Shown: positions 50,775-61,149, counted from the stretch's first letter. The stretch is 64,000 bases of DNA from Pectinatus frisingensis (GCF_015732285.1 NZ_WIQU01000032.1:62626-126625), one strand, 5' to 3'. Notes: generated by a model from the sequence alone, not told the origin. Translations and numbers: made by a program.

Positions 50775-53700
50775 TTATCTGTAGTAAGCAACACCGGATT
50801 CAAATAATAATTGGTTTTTTTCACCGGGAACATTTATTGCCAAATCGTTAGTTATACGTTCAGAGTGGCCCATTTTACCAAAAATGCGTCCGTCAGGGCT
50901 GGTGATGCCTTCAATTGCATCGATAGAACCATTAGGATTGTAATTGATATCCATAGAAGCATTGCCTTCATGGTCGACATATTGAGTTGCAATCTGACCT
51001 TTTTTGCGTAAACCGCTGATTACCTGCTGAGTGGCAAAGAATCGGCCTTCGCCATGAGAAACAGCCATGGTATGAATATCATCCAATGATGTTTTGGCGA
51101 GCCATGGAGAAAGATCAGAAACAACTTTTGTTTGTACTATTCTGGAGACATGACGGCCAATCTGGTTGTAAGTAAGAGTTGGTGAATCAAGATTCAAGTC
51201 GCGTATTTCACCGTATGGTAAAAGTCCCAGCTTTATCAGTGCCTGAAAACCATTGCAAATACCGAGCATTAAACCATCACGCTGATACAGCAGTTTATTT
51301 ATTGCATCGGCAATGCGGGGATTTCTGAAAGTAGCGGCAATGAATTTACCGCTGCCGTCAGGTTCATCTCCACCGGAAAATCCTCCGGGCAGCATCACTA
51401 TTTGGGCTGTATTGATAGCCTTTTCTATTGCCAGAACAGATTCTTCAACGGCTGTCGGTGTCAGATTTTTTACCACCAGGGTTTGTACTTTGGCTCCTGC
51501 TCTAAGGAAAGCAGCCTCAGTATCGTATTCGCAGTTGGTACCGGGGAATACGGGTATAAATACTTGCGGTTTGGCAATAGAAACAGATCGATTGATAATT
51601 TTTTTTGCCTTGTATATCATACTTACAGCTTTATTGTAACGTCGGCTGCCGGACAGTGAAATATTAAGGCTGGTATCAGTAAAAAGCTTTTCCGCTTCAA
51701 AACCGATGGAATTGTCAAGTACGGGTAAATCATTATCGCGTTTTACAGTCGTTTTTATCTGAGTGGGGAAAATTTTTTCTAATGGCTTTTCGTAAGATTT
51801 AGCAATATCATTGATGTTTATTGTTACATTGCCATAGATGACGGTGGGAGTATTGATTATCTGGCCGAGCAAATAAAAACCGGTGCTTTCTAATTCGGTC
51901 AGATCAGCATTATTGGCTAATTCGATTATTAAAGTACCATAAGAACTGCCAAACATTTTGGGAATATCATATGATATATTTTCATTAAATTTAAAACCGA
52001 GGTTTTCACCAAGACACATTTTGCTTATAGTAGCGGCGATACCGCCCTTACCTACACTCATTGCTGAAAACAGTTTGTGGTTTTCAGCCAATTTATTAAC
52101 CGCAGCAAAATTTTTCTTCAGTTTATTAAATATTGGCAGGTCGTGTTTGTCGCGTAAGGCAGGTAATACATAAACACGGTTGCCGGCTAGTTTAAATTCA
52201 GATGAAACAACTTTATTGGACAGTGTAGGACAAACTGCAAAAGTTAGTAGTGACGGCGGTACATTCATATTCATAAAGGTACCGGACATGGAATCTTTTC
52301 CACCGATGGCGGCGGTGCCAAATTCATGCTGGGCACGCAGCGCTCCCAGCAAGGCGGCAAATGGTTTACCCCATTTTGCTGCATCTTTTCCCAAGCTTTC
52401 GAAATATTCCTGAAACGTCAATCTGGCAAGCGTATAATCGCCACCCATAGCGGTGATTTTGGCTAAAGCAGCTATGACTGAGTAAACAGCACCATGATAG
52501 GGACTCCAGTCCATGAGGTAAGGATCGAAACCGAAAGCCATAAGCGTTGCCGTATCAGTTTTACCGCCGATTACCGGCAGCTTTGCAGCCATACCTTCGG
52601 AAGGAGTACGTTGTGTATAGCCGCCGTAAGGCATCAGTAAAGTACCGGCTCCAATAGTAGAATCAAACTGTTCAACAAGACCTTTTTGGTCACAGACATT
52701 TATATCTTCGAGATTTCTTAACCAGAGTTTTTCAACAGAATTTTTTCCATAATCAAGAGTGGGCAATTGGGAAAAGTAGGTGTCATATTTATTGGGGGCA
52801 TTTATCTTGACAGATACATGTTGCTGGATGCCGTTTGTCTGTAAGAATGTTCTGCTGATATTTACAATGTTTTTGCCGCGCCAAACCATTCGCAGCCGAT
52901 TGTCAGCAGTGACTGCCGCGACGATAGCAGCTTCAAGGTTTTCTTCAGCCGCATAGTCGATAAATTTTTGTGCATCAGCAGCGGTGACTACTACTGCCAT
53001 TCGTTCCTGTGATTCGGAAATAGCCAGTTCAGTACCGTCAAGACCGTCATATTTTTTCTTTATGTTATCTAATTTTATATATAAGCCGTCGGAAAGTTCT
53101 CCGATTGCAACAGCTACGCCGCCGGCACCAAAATCATTACAGCGTTTTATCAGGCGGCTGACTTCCTTTTTGCGGAACAGGCGCTGCAGTTTGCGTTCTG
53201 TCGGTGGATTACCTTTTTGCACTTCGGCACCGCAGGTTTCCAATGATTCCAATGTATGTTCTTTAGAAGAACCTGTAGCTCCGCCTATACCGTCACGTCC
53301 GGTTCGTCCGCCTACAAGAATTATCTGGTCACCAGGCTGCGGTTCCTGACGCACGACATTTTCTTGTGGTACAGCGGCAATAACGGCACCAACTTCCAAT
53401 CGTTTGGCAAGAAAACCTTCGTGATAAACTTCGTGTACCTGTCCCGTTGCCAAACCTATTTGATTGCCATAGGAACTATAGCCACTGGCAGCGTCCCGAG
53501 TGATTTTTCGCTGTGGCAGCTTGCCTTCGATAGTCTCATCAAGGCTGCGCCGCGGATCGGCGGCACCGGTTACACGCATTGCCTGATAGACATAGGCACG
53601 TCCCGACAGCGGATCGCGGATTGCACCGCCAAGGCAGGTAGCGGCACCGCCAAAAGGCTCAATTTCCGTGGGGTGATTGTGGGTCTCGTTTTTAAACATG

Positions 53701-54656
53701 ACCAACCAGTTTTCCTTTTTACCGTCGATTACTGCTGGGACAACGATACTACAGGCATTGATTTCTTCTGACACGTCAAGGTCACCAAGTTTACCCATCT
53801 GCCTGAGCTTTTTCATACCAATCACAGCCAGATCCATCAAAGTTACAGGATGGTTTTCCCTGTGTAAATCAGTGCGATCATGAAGGTATAGATTATATGA
53901 ATCCTTTATATCGGCGGTATATTCATCATCTTCAATAGTGACTGAGTCAATTGCTGTAGTGAACGTAGTATGACGGCAATGATCAGACCAATATGTATCG
54001 ATAACACGTATTTCAGTTATAGTCGGATCACGCTGTTCTTGTTCAGCAAAATACTTGCGGCAAAACAAAAAATCTTCATAACTCATTGCTAAACCTAATT
54101 TGTCATGAAGGGTATTTATTGTTTCATTTGACATTGCGGAAAAACCGGTGATGATCTGCACATCGGCAGGATTTTGTACAGTCATGGACAGTGTTTGCGG
54201 TTTTTCCATAGAAGCTTCACGGCATTCTACTTCATTTATGCAGTATTTTTTTATTTCATAAAAAGTCTCATCATCGACATTACCGACCAGGGCAATAATT
54301 TTAGCCGTACGGACAAGCGGACGTTCTTTTTGGGTGATGAGCTGCACACATTGTGCGGCTGAATCAGCAGTCTGGTCGAATTGGCCGGGGAGAAATTCCA
54401 TAGCGAACATACGTGTGTTTTTCATGGATGGCAGATTTTCATTATAGATTACATCGACAGGGGGATCAGCGAAAACAACATTTTTGGCTTTGCTAAATTC
54501 TTCGTCAGTCATTCCTTCTATATCATACCGACGAAAAATACGGACAAATCTCAAATCTGTCACGGTAAACATACTTTTTAAATCGGCACAAAGTTTTTGC
54601 GCCGGAGTATCGAAAAATCCGGGGCGCTTTTCCACATAAATTCTCTTAACTGACAT
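50775..54656 (-). CDS. purL: Phosphoribosylformylglycinamidine synthase, single-chain PurL
   Basis: 1293 residues. It makes FGAM from FGAR, glutamine and ATP in purine synthesis. It has an N-terminal PurS-like part, two AIRS-like synthetase halves (for example MFKNETHNHPTEIEPFGGAA) and a C-terminal glutamine amidotransferase with MLGICNGFQALIKLG carrying the catalytic Cys, and VSHGEGRFF. Thus PurS, PurL and PurQ functions are fused, unlike the three-gene Bacillus type. The ATG at 54656 with GGAGG upstream was chosen over the longer frame to 54725. No other pur gene is adjacent. Confidence 0.95.
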   Translation of the reverse strand: MSVKRIYVEKRPGFFDTPAQKLCADLKSMFTVTDLRFVRIFRRYDIEGMTDEEFSKAKNVVFADPPVDVIYNENLPSMKNTRMFAMEFLPGQFDQTADSAAQCVQLITQKERPLVRTAKIIALVGNVDDETFYEIKKYCINEVECREASMEKPQTLSMTVQNPADVQIITGFSAMSNETINTLHDKLGLAMSYEDFLFCRKYFAEQEQRDPTITEIRVIDTYWSDHCRHTTFTTAIDSVTIEDDEYTADIKDSYNLYLHDRTDLHRENHPVTLMDLAVIGMKKLRQMGKLGDLDVSEEINACSIVVPAVIDGKKENWLVMFKNETHNHPTEIEPFGGAATCLGGAIRDPLSGRAYVYQAMRVTGAADPRRSLDETIEGKLPQRKITRDAASGYSSYGNQIGLATGQVHEVYHEGFLAKRLEVGAVIAAVPQENVVRQEPQPGDQIILVGGRTGRDGIGGATGSSKEHTLESLETCGAEVQKGNPPTERKLQRLFRKKEVSRLIKRCNDFGAGGVAVAIGELSDGLYIKLDNIKKKYDGLDGTELAISESQERMAVVVTAADAQKFIDYAAEENLEAAIVAAVTADNRLRMVWRGKNIVNISRTFLQTNGIQQHVSVKINAPNKYDTYFSQLPTLDYGKNSVEKLWLRNLEDINVCDQKGLVEQFDSTIGAGTLLMPYGGYTQRTPSEGMAAKLPVIGGKTDTATLMAFGFDPYLMDWSPYHGAVYSVIAALAKITAMGGDYTLARLTFQEYFESLGKDAAKWGKPFAALLGALRAQHEFGTAAIGGKDSMSGTFMNMNVPPSLLTFAVCPTLSNKVVSSEFKLAGNRVYVLPALRDKHDLPIFNKLKKNFAAVNKLAENHKLFSAMSVGKGGIAATISKMCLGENLGFKFNENISYDIPKMFGSSYGTLIIELANNADLTELESTGFYLLGQIINTPTVIYGNVTININDIAKSYEKPLEKIFPTQIKTTVKRDNDLPVLDNSIGFEAEKLFTDTSLNISLSGSRRYNKAVSMIYKAKKIINRSVSIAKPQVFIPVFPGTNCEYDTEAAFLRAGAKVQTLVVKNLTPTAVEESVLAIEKAINTAQIVMLPGGFSGGDEPDGSGKFIAATFRNPRIADAINKLLYQRDGLMLGICNGFQALIKLGLLPYGEIRDLNLDSPTLTYNQIGRHVSRIVQTKVVSDLSPWLAKTSLDDIHTMAVSHGEGRFFATQQVISGLRKKGQIATQYVDHEGNASMDINYNPNGSIDAIEGITSPDGRIFGKMGHSERITNDLAINVPGEKNQLLFESGVAYYR

Positions 54657-54838
54657 TATCCAGCCTCCATATTGAAATAACTCAATAAATATTGATAGCA
54701 GTGTAACAAAAATATAATAATACATTAATATTTTACATTAGAAATAAAGCATTGTCTATCAGCTGTGTAGGATTAATTGCGGCAATGGCCTGATTTGGAA
54801 TAAAAAACTCTTTTTTGCAGTAAAATATCTAAATTAAA

Positions 54839-54853
54839 TGAAAATCATTTTCA
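54839..54853. promoter_or_regulatory. Fur-type box upstream of fumC
   Basis: TGAAAATCATTTTCA matches the 7-1-7 Fur consensus (TGATAATnATTATCA) except for one A/T swap in each arm, and stays fully palindromic. It lies 100 bases before the fumC start codon. PerR or Zur boxes have related dyads, so the exact regulator is an inference. Confidence 0.55.
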
Positions 54854-54953
54854 AAATATGCAGGGAGTTTTCCGGTTGACGTAGAATAAAAAAGATAGTT
54901 CATTTTAGAACATAGTAATATGCAATTTAAGATAGATAGTAGGAGGGATTTTG

Positions 54954-56342
54954 ATGCAGTATCGTGTTGAAAAGGATTCTATTGGAGAAATAAAAGTTCC
55001 GGCTGATAAATTATGGGGTGCACAGACACAGCGTAGTTACCAGAATTTTAAAATAGGTACGGAAAAAATACCTATAGAGCTGGTGCGGGTATTTTCCCGG
55101 TTAAAAAAGGCAGCTGCCAGGGTGAACCTGGACTTAAAACTGATTGACAAAGAAAGAGCCGAAGCTATTATGACAGCCTGCGATGAAGTTCATGCCGGTA
55201 AGCTGGATGATAATTTCCCGCTTGCAGTCTGGCAGACAGGCAGTGGGACACAGTTCAACATGAATGTGAATGAAGTTTTAGCACATCGGGCTATGCAGAT
55301 TTTGCAGGAACAAGGCAAAACTATTAAGGTTCATCCCAATGACCATGTGAATCATTCGCAAAGCTCCAACGATATTTTTCCCACAGCTTTGCATGTTGTC
55401 ACTTTGATGCTGATAAAAAAACATTTACTGCCGATAATGGATGATTTTATTGCTGCTTTAGATGAAAAATCAAATGAATTCAAAGATATTATTAAAATAG
55501 GCCGTACACATTTAATGGATGCTACGCCATTGACATTGGGGCAGGAAATAAGCGGCTGGAGTGGCATAGTGAAACGTGACCGCGAAATATTGGATCGGTC
55601 ACTTGAATATGTTCATTATTTGGCAATGGGAGGAACAGCTGTCGGCACTGGCATAAATACTCATCCTGAATTTGCAGTGAGAGTGGCTAAGGAAATAAGC
55701 AATCTTACTGGTGAAAATTTTGAAACGGCACCCAATAAATTTCAGGCATTGTCAAGTAAATCAGAACTGGCATCAGTTCATGGAATTTTGAAAGCTTTGG
55801 CAGCCGATTTGATGAAGATTGCCAATGATGTGCGCTGGCTGGCCAGCGGACCACGCTGCGGCATCGGTGAAATAACCATACCGGCAAATGAACCGGGCAG
55901 CTCGATAATGCCTTCAAAAGTAAATCCTACCCAAGCTGAAGCAATGACTATGGTTGCGGTACAGATTATGGGAAATGATACAACAATCGGATTTGCTGCC
56001 AGTCAGGGCAATTTTCAACTCAATGTATTTATGCCGGTCATTGCTTATAATATGATTCAAAGCATTCGTTTACTGGGAGACGCGATTAAATCATTCAATC
56101 ATAAATGTGTCACGGGTATACAGCCCAATTTACCAAGAATTAAGGAACATTTGAATCAGTCACTGATTTTAGTAACAGGACTGGTGCCATTGATTGGTTA
56201 TGATAAAGCAGCTGAAATCGGTAAAAAAGCTGCTAAGGAAAACACAACTCTCAAGCAGGCTGCATTGGCGCTGGGGTATGTTTCAGAAAAGGACTACGAT
56301 TTTTATATAGATCCACAGCGGCTGATAAAACCGGAAGCCTGA
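54954..56342 (+). CDS. fumC: Fumarate hydratase, class II
   Basis: 462 residues. It interconverts fumarate and malate without an iron-sulfur cluster. The superfamily signature GSSIMPSKVNPTQAEA is present, and TGSGTQFNMNVNEV and NHSQSSNDIFPTA are active-site motifs. Aspartate ammonia-lyase is the closest alternative, but these motifs and the length favour FumC. AGGAGGG supports the ATG at 54954 over a TTG at 54951. It is monocistronic; a Fur-type box upstream would fit induction during iron shortage. Confidence 0.93.
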   Translation: MQYRVEKDSIGEIKVPADKLWGAQTQRSYQNFKIGTEKIPIELVRVFSRLKKAAARVNLDLKLIDKERAEAIMTACDEVHAGKLDDNFPLAVWQTGSGTQFNMNVNEVLAHRAMQILQEQGKTIKVHPNDHVNHSQSSNDIFPTALHVVTLMLIKKHLLPIMDDFIAALDEKSNEFKDIIKIGRTHLMDATPLTLGQEISGWSGIVKRDREILDRSLEYVHYLAMGGTAVGTGINTHPEFAVRVAKEISNLTGENFETAPNKFQALSSKSELASVHGILKALAADLMKIANDVRWLASGPRCGIGEITIPANEPGSSIMPSKVNPTQAEAMTMVAVQIMGNDTTIGFAASQGNFQLNVFMPVIAYNMIQSIRLLGDAIKSFNHKCVTGIQPNLPRIKEHLNQSLILVTGLVPLIGYDKAAEIGKKAAKENTTLKQAALALGYVSEKDYDFYIDPQRLIKPEA

Positions 56343-56684
56343 TCATAAGGCCATATTATTATAGATTAAACTAAAAAACTGTCGCATGTAGCATTTGGCG
56401 GTAAATATGCAGCATAGTAAATTAATCGGCCTGTTAGAAGTCTGATTGTGGTTTTAACAGCGATGTTTGTAGAGCTTGCATGTTTATTTGACCTGGTACT
56501 ATATGCGGCAGTATTTTTATATATAAATTATCGATAATATAGTATGTTTTTTCTGTTAGGTTAGTATAGCAGTAATAATTATTGATTATTTACGGAACTT
56601 ATGATAAAGTATAGCTATTGTAATTAATACTTATTAAGTAAGGATTTAGATTATATAAAGTGATAACAGGGAGGAAAGGGCATA
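56343..56684. other. 342-bp intergenic region with decayed repeat
   Basis: Near 56378, CTGTCGCATGTAGCATTT resembles one terminus of the dispersed repeat, without a partner. The rest is AT-rich. No confident promoter was identified for the symporter gene. Confidence 0.4.
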
Positions 56685-58016
56685 ATGGTATTATTTAATT
56701 TATTGGTCATTGTTTTAATATTTGCCTTTTTGTTTTATTTAGAACGAAAGGGTGTTTCATTTGGCAAGCGGATATTATTTGCGCTGGCTATCGGTATTAT
56801 AATAGGAGCAGTTTATCAAGGCTCATATGGAATTGACTCTCCGGTAGTCAAAGGAACATTGAGCTGGCTCAATATTGTTGGTACAGGTTATATAAGAATG
56901 CTGATGCTGATTGTCATTCCACTGGTATTGGTATCAATAACATCGTCTATTTTGCAGATAAAAGATATGAAGACTTTTCGCACTACGGGTATATTGATCA
57001 TCGGCATACTTTTGTTTACCACAGTCATAGCAGCATCAGTAGGAGCAGCTTCAGCCTTGGGATATCACCTGTCGGCAGTGGGAATGCCGGCCGGTGACAG
57101 TGAAATAATCGCGGGACAGAATATTGAAACTAAATTGGATACATTTCAGAAAAAATCAGTTCAAGAACAGCTTATCGAGATAATTCCGACAAATGTGTTC
57201 TATGCTTTTACCGGTCAGCACAGTGCTGACACATTATCAGTGGTATTTATTGCCATACTCATCGGCATCAGTATTTTAAAGATAAGACAATATAAACCGG
57301 AAACGGCTGAGTTTCTGGAAAAAATAATATTGGCGTCGCAGGATATCATAATGGAGATCGTTGACCTGATACTGCGTATTACACCATATGGTATCTTGTC
57401 ATTAATCGTAAAGTTTATCGCGACCAGCGATATCAGCAGTATACTAAAGCTGGTGTCATTTGTGGCAGCATCGTACACGGCGATAATAGTGATGTTCGTC
57501 ATTCATTTGCTGCTGCTGGCATTGGTCAGATATAATCCGCTGCATTACATTAATGAAGCTTTTCCAGTCCTTTCTTTTGCATTTATGTCAAGGACAAGTG
57601 CAGGGACACTGCCGCTGACAGTAAGTGCATTAGAAAGTAAGATGGGAGTATCGAAGGGAATTGCCAATCTTGCTGCATCATTTGGCATCAGCATAGGACA
57701 AAACGGTTGTGCCGGTGTATATCCGGCAATGCTGGCAGTTATGATTGCGCCAACAGTGGGAATAGATCCGTTTACCCTGCCTTTTTTGTTGAAACTTGTA
57801 TTTGTGACAGCGCTCGGTTCACTCGGGATAGCCGGCGTCGGTGGTGGAGCCACATTCGCTGCATTAGTGGTTTTATCGACAATGGGGCTGCCGGTAGGAT
57901 TGGTAGGACTTTTGATTGCTGTGGAACCACTGATTGATATGGGACGCACGGCATTAAATGTAAGTGATGCCATGGTCACGGCGGTTATAACAGAAAAATT
58001 GACGACAAAAGTATAA
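56685..58016 (+). CDS. Dicarboxylate/amino acid:cation symporter, TcyP-like
   Basis: 443 residues, a DAACS-family transporter with about eight spans plus re-entrant loops. SFAFMSRTSAGTLPLTVSAL replaces the serine-rich loop, and GMGRT-like DMGRTALNVSDA is the C-terminal substrate motif. The N-terminus (FYLERKGVSFGKRILFALAI) is like TcyP L-cystine symporters. Glutamate or dicarboxylates remain possible. AGGGAGGAAA precedes the start. It lies just before the sigma-54 activator gene, separated by a strong terminator. Confidence 0.85.
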   Translation: MVLFNLLVIVLIFAFLFYLERKGVSFGKRILFALAIGIIIGAVYQGSYGIDSPVVKGTLSWLNIVGTGYIRMLMLIVIPLVLVSITSSILQIKDMKTFRTTGILIIGILLFTTVIAASVGAASALGYHLSAVGMPAGDSEIIAGQNIETKLDTFQKKSVQEQLIEIIPTNVFYAFTGQHSADTLSVVFIAILIGISILKIRQYKPETAEFLEKIILASQDIIMEIVDLILRITPYGILSLIVKFIATSDISSILKLVSFVAASYTAIIVMFVIHLLLLALVRYNPLHYINEAFPVLSFAFMSRTSAGTLPLTVSALESKMGVSKGIANLAASFGISIGQNGCAGVYPAMLAVMIAPTVGIDPFTLPFLLKLVFVTALGSLGIAGVGGGATFAALVVLSTMGLPVGLVGLLIAVEPLIDMGRTALNVSDAMVTAVITEKLTTKV

Positions 58017-58024
58017 ATGAAAAT

Positions 58025-58074
58025 AAAAAACTGCCGCAGCCGATTATATTTGTTATCGGCTGCGGCAGTTTTTT
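58025..58074. terminator. Strong intrinsic terminator after symporter gene
   Basis: AAAAAACTGCCGCAGCCGAT and ATCGGCTGCGGCAGTTTTTT form a 20-bp perfect stem with a 10-base loop. Confidence 0.95.
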
Positions 58075-58248
58075 GTCGCAAAGCACTCACGAAAATAAAT
58101 TTGGCCGGATGTAAAAAATAGTAAAGATGAAAATGATATTAAAGTGTTTTTACGGCACCATTGATAAATATTTTATAATGTGCGATTATTAATAAATAAA
58201 AATTAATAAAAAAATGGTATGATTTATTGGCAAACTGAGGTGGAAACA

Positions 58249-59799
58249 TTGAAAATACAGATTGAAAATCAGGACAGGCATGGCCTTGTGTATGATATAT
58301 CACGCATTATGTTGAAATACCATGTCAATATTATTTCGATGGAAGTCATAAAGAATATTACTTATCTGGAGCTGCCGGCGCTGCCGTTGATGAAAGAGAA
58401 TGCGATTGTGGCCGATATCGGCAGACTGCCTGACATAACAGATATAAAACAGATAGCAATAATGCCGCGCAATAAACAATACCAGCAAATGAAAACGGTT
58501 TTTGACACTATTAGTGAGGGAGTTATAGCCACTGATAAATCAGGATTAATTACTTATATAAATCGAGCTGCCGCGAAGATGCTCCAGTTAAACAATACGG
58601 ATAGTATTGGCGGCAATATTGATACGGTATTGCCGTTTCATTCACTGCTGAAAAAATCACTAACCTCCGGTCAGATTATTTCGCATCATGAGGTTTTTAT
58701 TCCGGAGCGCAATGTTCATTATATGGTCAGCAGCCAACCAATTTTTGATGAAACACAGTCAGTTTCGGGCTGTATTGCCTTGGTACGCAGTATAGAAGCT
58801 GTACGTAAGATCTATCAAAAGCTGACAGAACAGCCAGCCGCAAGTTTTACTGATATTTTGTACAGCAGTGAAATAATGGATACGCTGGTGAAAAATGCCA
58901 GACACTATGCTAATAGTTCCTCAACTATTTTGCTGCGCGGTGAAACAGGCTGCGGTAAGGAATTGTTTGCCCGCGCCATACATAATGCGTCACTGCGGCA
59001 TAATAATATTTTTTTGGCGATAAATTGTACGGCTATTCCGGAGACATTACTGGAAAGTGAATTGTTTGGCTATGAAGAAGGCAGCTTTACCGGAGCGCAT
59101 AAAGGCGGTAAACTGGGATTGTTTGAACTGGCTGACGGCGGGACATTGTTTCTTGATGAAATCGGTGATATTTCATTCGCACTTCAGGCTAAATTGCTGC
59201 GGGTTTTGCAGGAACATACAGTGCGACGTGTCGGGGCAGTGAGCGAAATACCGATAGATGTGCGTATAATAGCTGCAACTAACCGGGATCTTGAATACAT
59301 GATGCAGACTAACTGTTTCCGCAGTGACTTATATTATCGTCTTAATGTAATTCCACTGAATCTGCCGGCACTGCGCGAACACCCTGAGGACATAGAAATT
59401 CTGGCTAAACATCTCATGAAGGTTGCGGCACAGCACATAAATCCTGATATTGAGACGATTAATGTCCAGGCACTTCAGAAACTGAGACACTATGATTTCC
59501 CGGGAAATGTCCGTGAATTGGGTAATATTATTGAAAGAGCAGTAAATATTGCCACAACAAATGAGATAATGCCGGATGATATAGTTTTTGATACTGGCAG
59601 GGCAATATCTGTAAATAAGTTGCCGACAGAGATTTTACCGGAAAATCTTGACGAGGCTGTTGCTCAGGCTGAGCGTAATATTCTTGCAAGAGCAATGAAA
59701 AAATACAAAACCTCGCGGAAATTGGGGATGGCATTAGGAGTTTCACATACCAGTATATTGCGCAAAATGAAAAAGTACGGATTGTCTTTTGGCCGGTAA
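58249..59799 (+). CDS. Sigma-54-dependent activator with ACT and PAS domains (TyrR-like layout)
   Basis: 516 residues from a TTG start with GAGGTGG five bases upstream; an in-frame ATG at 58219 lacks a good RBS. Order: ACT domain (1-70, KIQIENQDRHGLVYDISRIM), PAS (about 82-180), AAA+ with Walker A GETGCGKE (231-238) and the sigma-54 loop GSFTGA (278-283), then a TyrR/Fis-type HTH. ACT domains commonly bind amino acids. Neighbours ald and an amino acid symporter support a role in amino acid catabolism. The loop is GSFTGA rather than the usual GAFTGA. Confidence 0.9.
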   Translation: MKIQIENQDRHGLVYDISRIMLKYHVNIISMEVIKNITYLELPALPLMKENAIVADIGRLPDITDIKQIAIMPRNKQYQQMKTVFDTISEGVIATDKSGLITYINRAAAKMLQLNNTDSIGGNIDTVLPFHSLLKKSLTSGQIISHHEVFIPERNVHYMVSSQPIFDETQSVSGCIALVRSIEAVRKIYQKLTEQPAASFTDILYSSEIMDTLVKNARHYANSSSTILLRGETGCGKELFARAIHNASLRHNNIFLAINCTAIPETLLESELFGYEEGSFTGAHKGGKLGLFELADGGTLFLDEIGDISFALQAKLLRVLQEHTVRRVGAVSEIPIDVRIIAATNRDLEYMMQTNCFRSDLYYRLNVIPLNLPALREHPEDIEILAKHLMKVAAQHINPDIETINVQALQKLRHYDFPGNVRELGNIIERAVNIATTNEIMPDDIVFDTGRAISVNKLPTEILPENLDEAVAQAERNILARAMKKYKTSRKLGMALGVSHTSILRKMKKYGLSFGR

Positions 59800-59812
59800 T
59801 AAATAAAAAGAC

Positions 59813-59948
59813 GGGGTTGCTGCACATAACCATTTTCATTCATAAATACGCAGTATGCCGCTTTTTTGTCCGCTTTTAAAAGGGCGGGATCGCATGATGG
59901 TGGCAGATTGTGTTTTTATGAGGTCAATGCCGTTTGTGCGACAGCTCC
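59813..59948. repeat. Full-length copy of dispersed MITE-like repeat
   Basis: GGGGTTGCTGCACATAAC at the left end and GTTTGTGCGACAGCTCC at the right end are imperfect inverted repeats. The core holds CGCTTTTTTGTCCGCTTTTA and AAAGGGCGGGATCGC. At 136 bp it is close to the element rebuilt at 21662-23289. It lies between convergent 3' ends, a neutral insertion site or a terminator. Confidence 0.65.
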
Positions 59949-59969
59949 GTTTACTTTATCAGTGTATAA

Positions 59970-61091
59970 TTACTTTAAAAACTCCCTGCTGTCAGTGTAG
60001 GGAAGACCAAGCCCATCGGCAACACCTTTATAGGTCAGTTTTCCATCGATGGTATTCAACCCTTGCAGCAAACCTGGATCATCAAAAAATGCTTTTTTAT
60101 AGCCCTTATTGGCAATGGACAGGGCATATGGTAAAGTAGCATTGGTGAGAGCCAGCGTTGATGTTCTGGCAACAGCTCCGGGAATATTGGCTACGGAATA
60201 ATGAATGACGTCATACTTTTTAAAAGTGGGATTATCATGGGTAGTGCAATGATCACATGTTTCAATAGCACCACCCTGATCAATAGCAACATCGACCACA
60301 ACTGAACCGGGTTTCATGGTTTTTACCATTGCTTCAGATACCAGTTTCGGTGTTTTGGAACCGGGAACTAATACGGCGCCAATCAGTAAATCAGCCCGTT
60401 TGACCCATTTTGCGATATTTAAACTGTTGGACATTTCGGTGATTATTCGTCCGGCGAAAATATCGTCAAGATAACGCAGCCGGTCTATTGATAAATCAAG
60501 TATGGTAACTCTGGCACCAAGTCCGGCGGCCATTTTAGCAGCATTAGTACCGACAATACCACCACCGACGATGACAACCTGAGCCGGACATACACCGCTG
60601 ACACCACCAAGAAGTATACCGCGGCCGCCAAAACGGCTTTCCAGATAATGTGCACCTGTCTGCACAGACATTCTGCCGGCTATTTCGCTCATTGGTGAAA
60701 GCAGCGGCAGACTGTGACCATCGTGGCCAACGACTGTTTCATAAGCTATGCTGATGACTTTGTGTTTGAGCAATGCCTCGGTGAGCTTTGGGGCGGGGGC
60801 GAGATGCAGGTACGTATAGAGAATTTGTCCCGCGTGAAAATAATCGTATTCTTCAGGTAAGGGTTCCTTGACCTTTATGATCATATCGGCATTATCAAAT
60901 AAAAGTTTCTTGTCGGTGATTATCTGAGCACCGGTCTGACTGTAGGATTCATCACTAAAACCACTGATAATTCCGGCCGATTTTTCTATCAGGACAGTAT
61001 GTCCGGCTTTTACCAAAGCTTCGCTGCCGGCTGGTGTCAGACCAACGCGGTTTTCGTTATTCTTGATTTCCTTGATTACACTTACTATCAT
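59970..61091 (-). CDS. ald: Alanine dehydrogenase
   Basis: 373 residues. It interconverts L-alanine and pyruvate with NAD+ and ammonia. Substrate residues match the family: Arg15, Lys75, His96 and an Asp at 271 (VAIDQGG). The NAD motif VIVGGGIVGTNAA is at about 173-185. Length is standard (about 370). A consensus sigma-54 promoter lies 44 bases upstream, and an activator with an ACT domain is encoded convergently next to it, so induction by an amino acid is likely. Confidence 0.95.
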   Translation of the reverse strand: MIVSVIKEIKNNENRVGLTPAGSEALVKAGHTVLIEKSAGIISGFSDESYSQTGAQIITDKKLLFDNADMIIKVKEPLPEEYDYFHAGQILYTYLHLAPAPKLTEALLKHKVISIAYETVVGHDGHSLPLLSPMSEIAGRMSVQTGAHYLESRFGGRGILLGGVSGVCPAQVVIVGGGIVGTNAAKMAAGLGARVTILDLSIDRLRYLDDIFAGRIITEMSNSLNIAKWVKRADLLIGAVLVPGSKTPKLVSEAMVKTMKPGSVVVDVAIDQGGAIETCDHCTTHDNPTFKKYDVIHYSVANIPGAVARTSTLALTNATLPYALSIANKGYKKAFFDDPGLLQGLNTIDGKLTYKGVADGLGLPYTDSREFLK

Positions 61092-61134
61092 AATATGACC
61101 CCCTTCAAATTTATAAAGCCGATTAATTATCAGA

Positions 61135-61149
61135 GCAAACCGTGTGCCA
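61135..61149 (-). promoter_or_regulatory. Sigma-54 (-24/-12) promoter of ald
   Basis: On the minus strand TGGCAC, ACGGT, TTGC, exactly the TGGCAC-N5-TTGC consensus with GG and GC in correct spacing. It lies 44 bases upstream of the ald start codon. The enhancer-binding protein encoded at 58249 is the obvious partner. Confidence 0.8.

Noticed and set aside
56494-56506. TGGTACTATATGC as a sigma-54 promoter for the symporter gene
   Set aside because: The GG and GC elements are two bases too close compared with the -24/-12 spacing.
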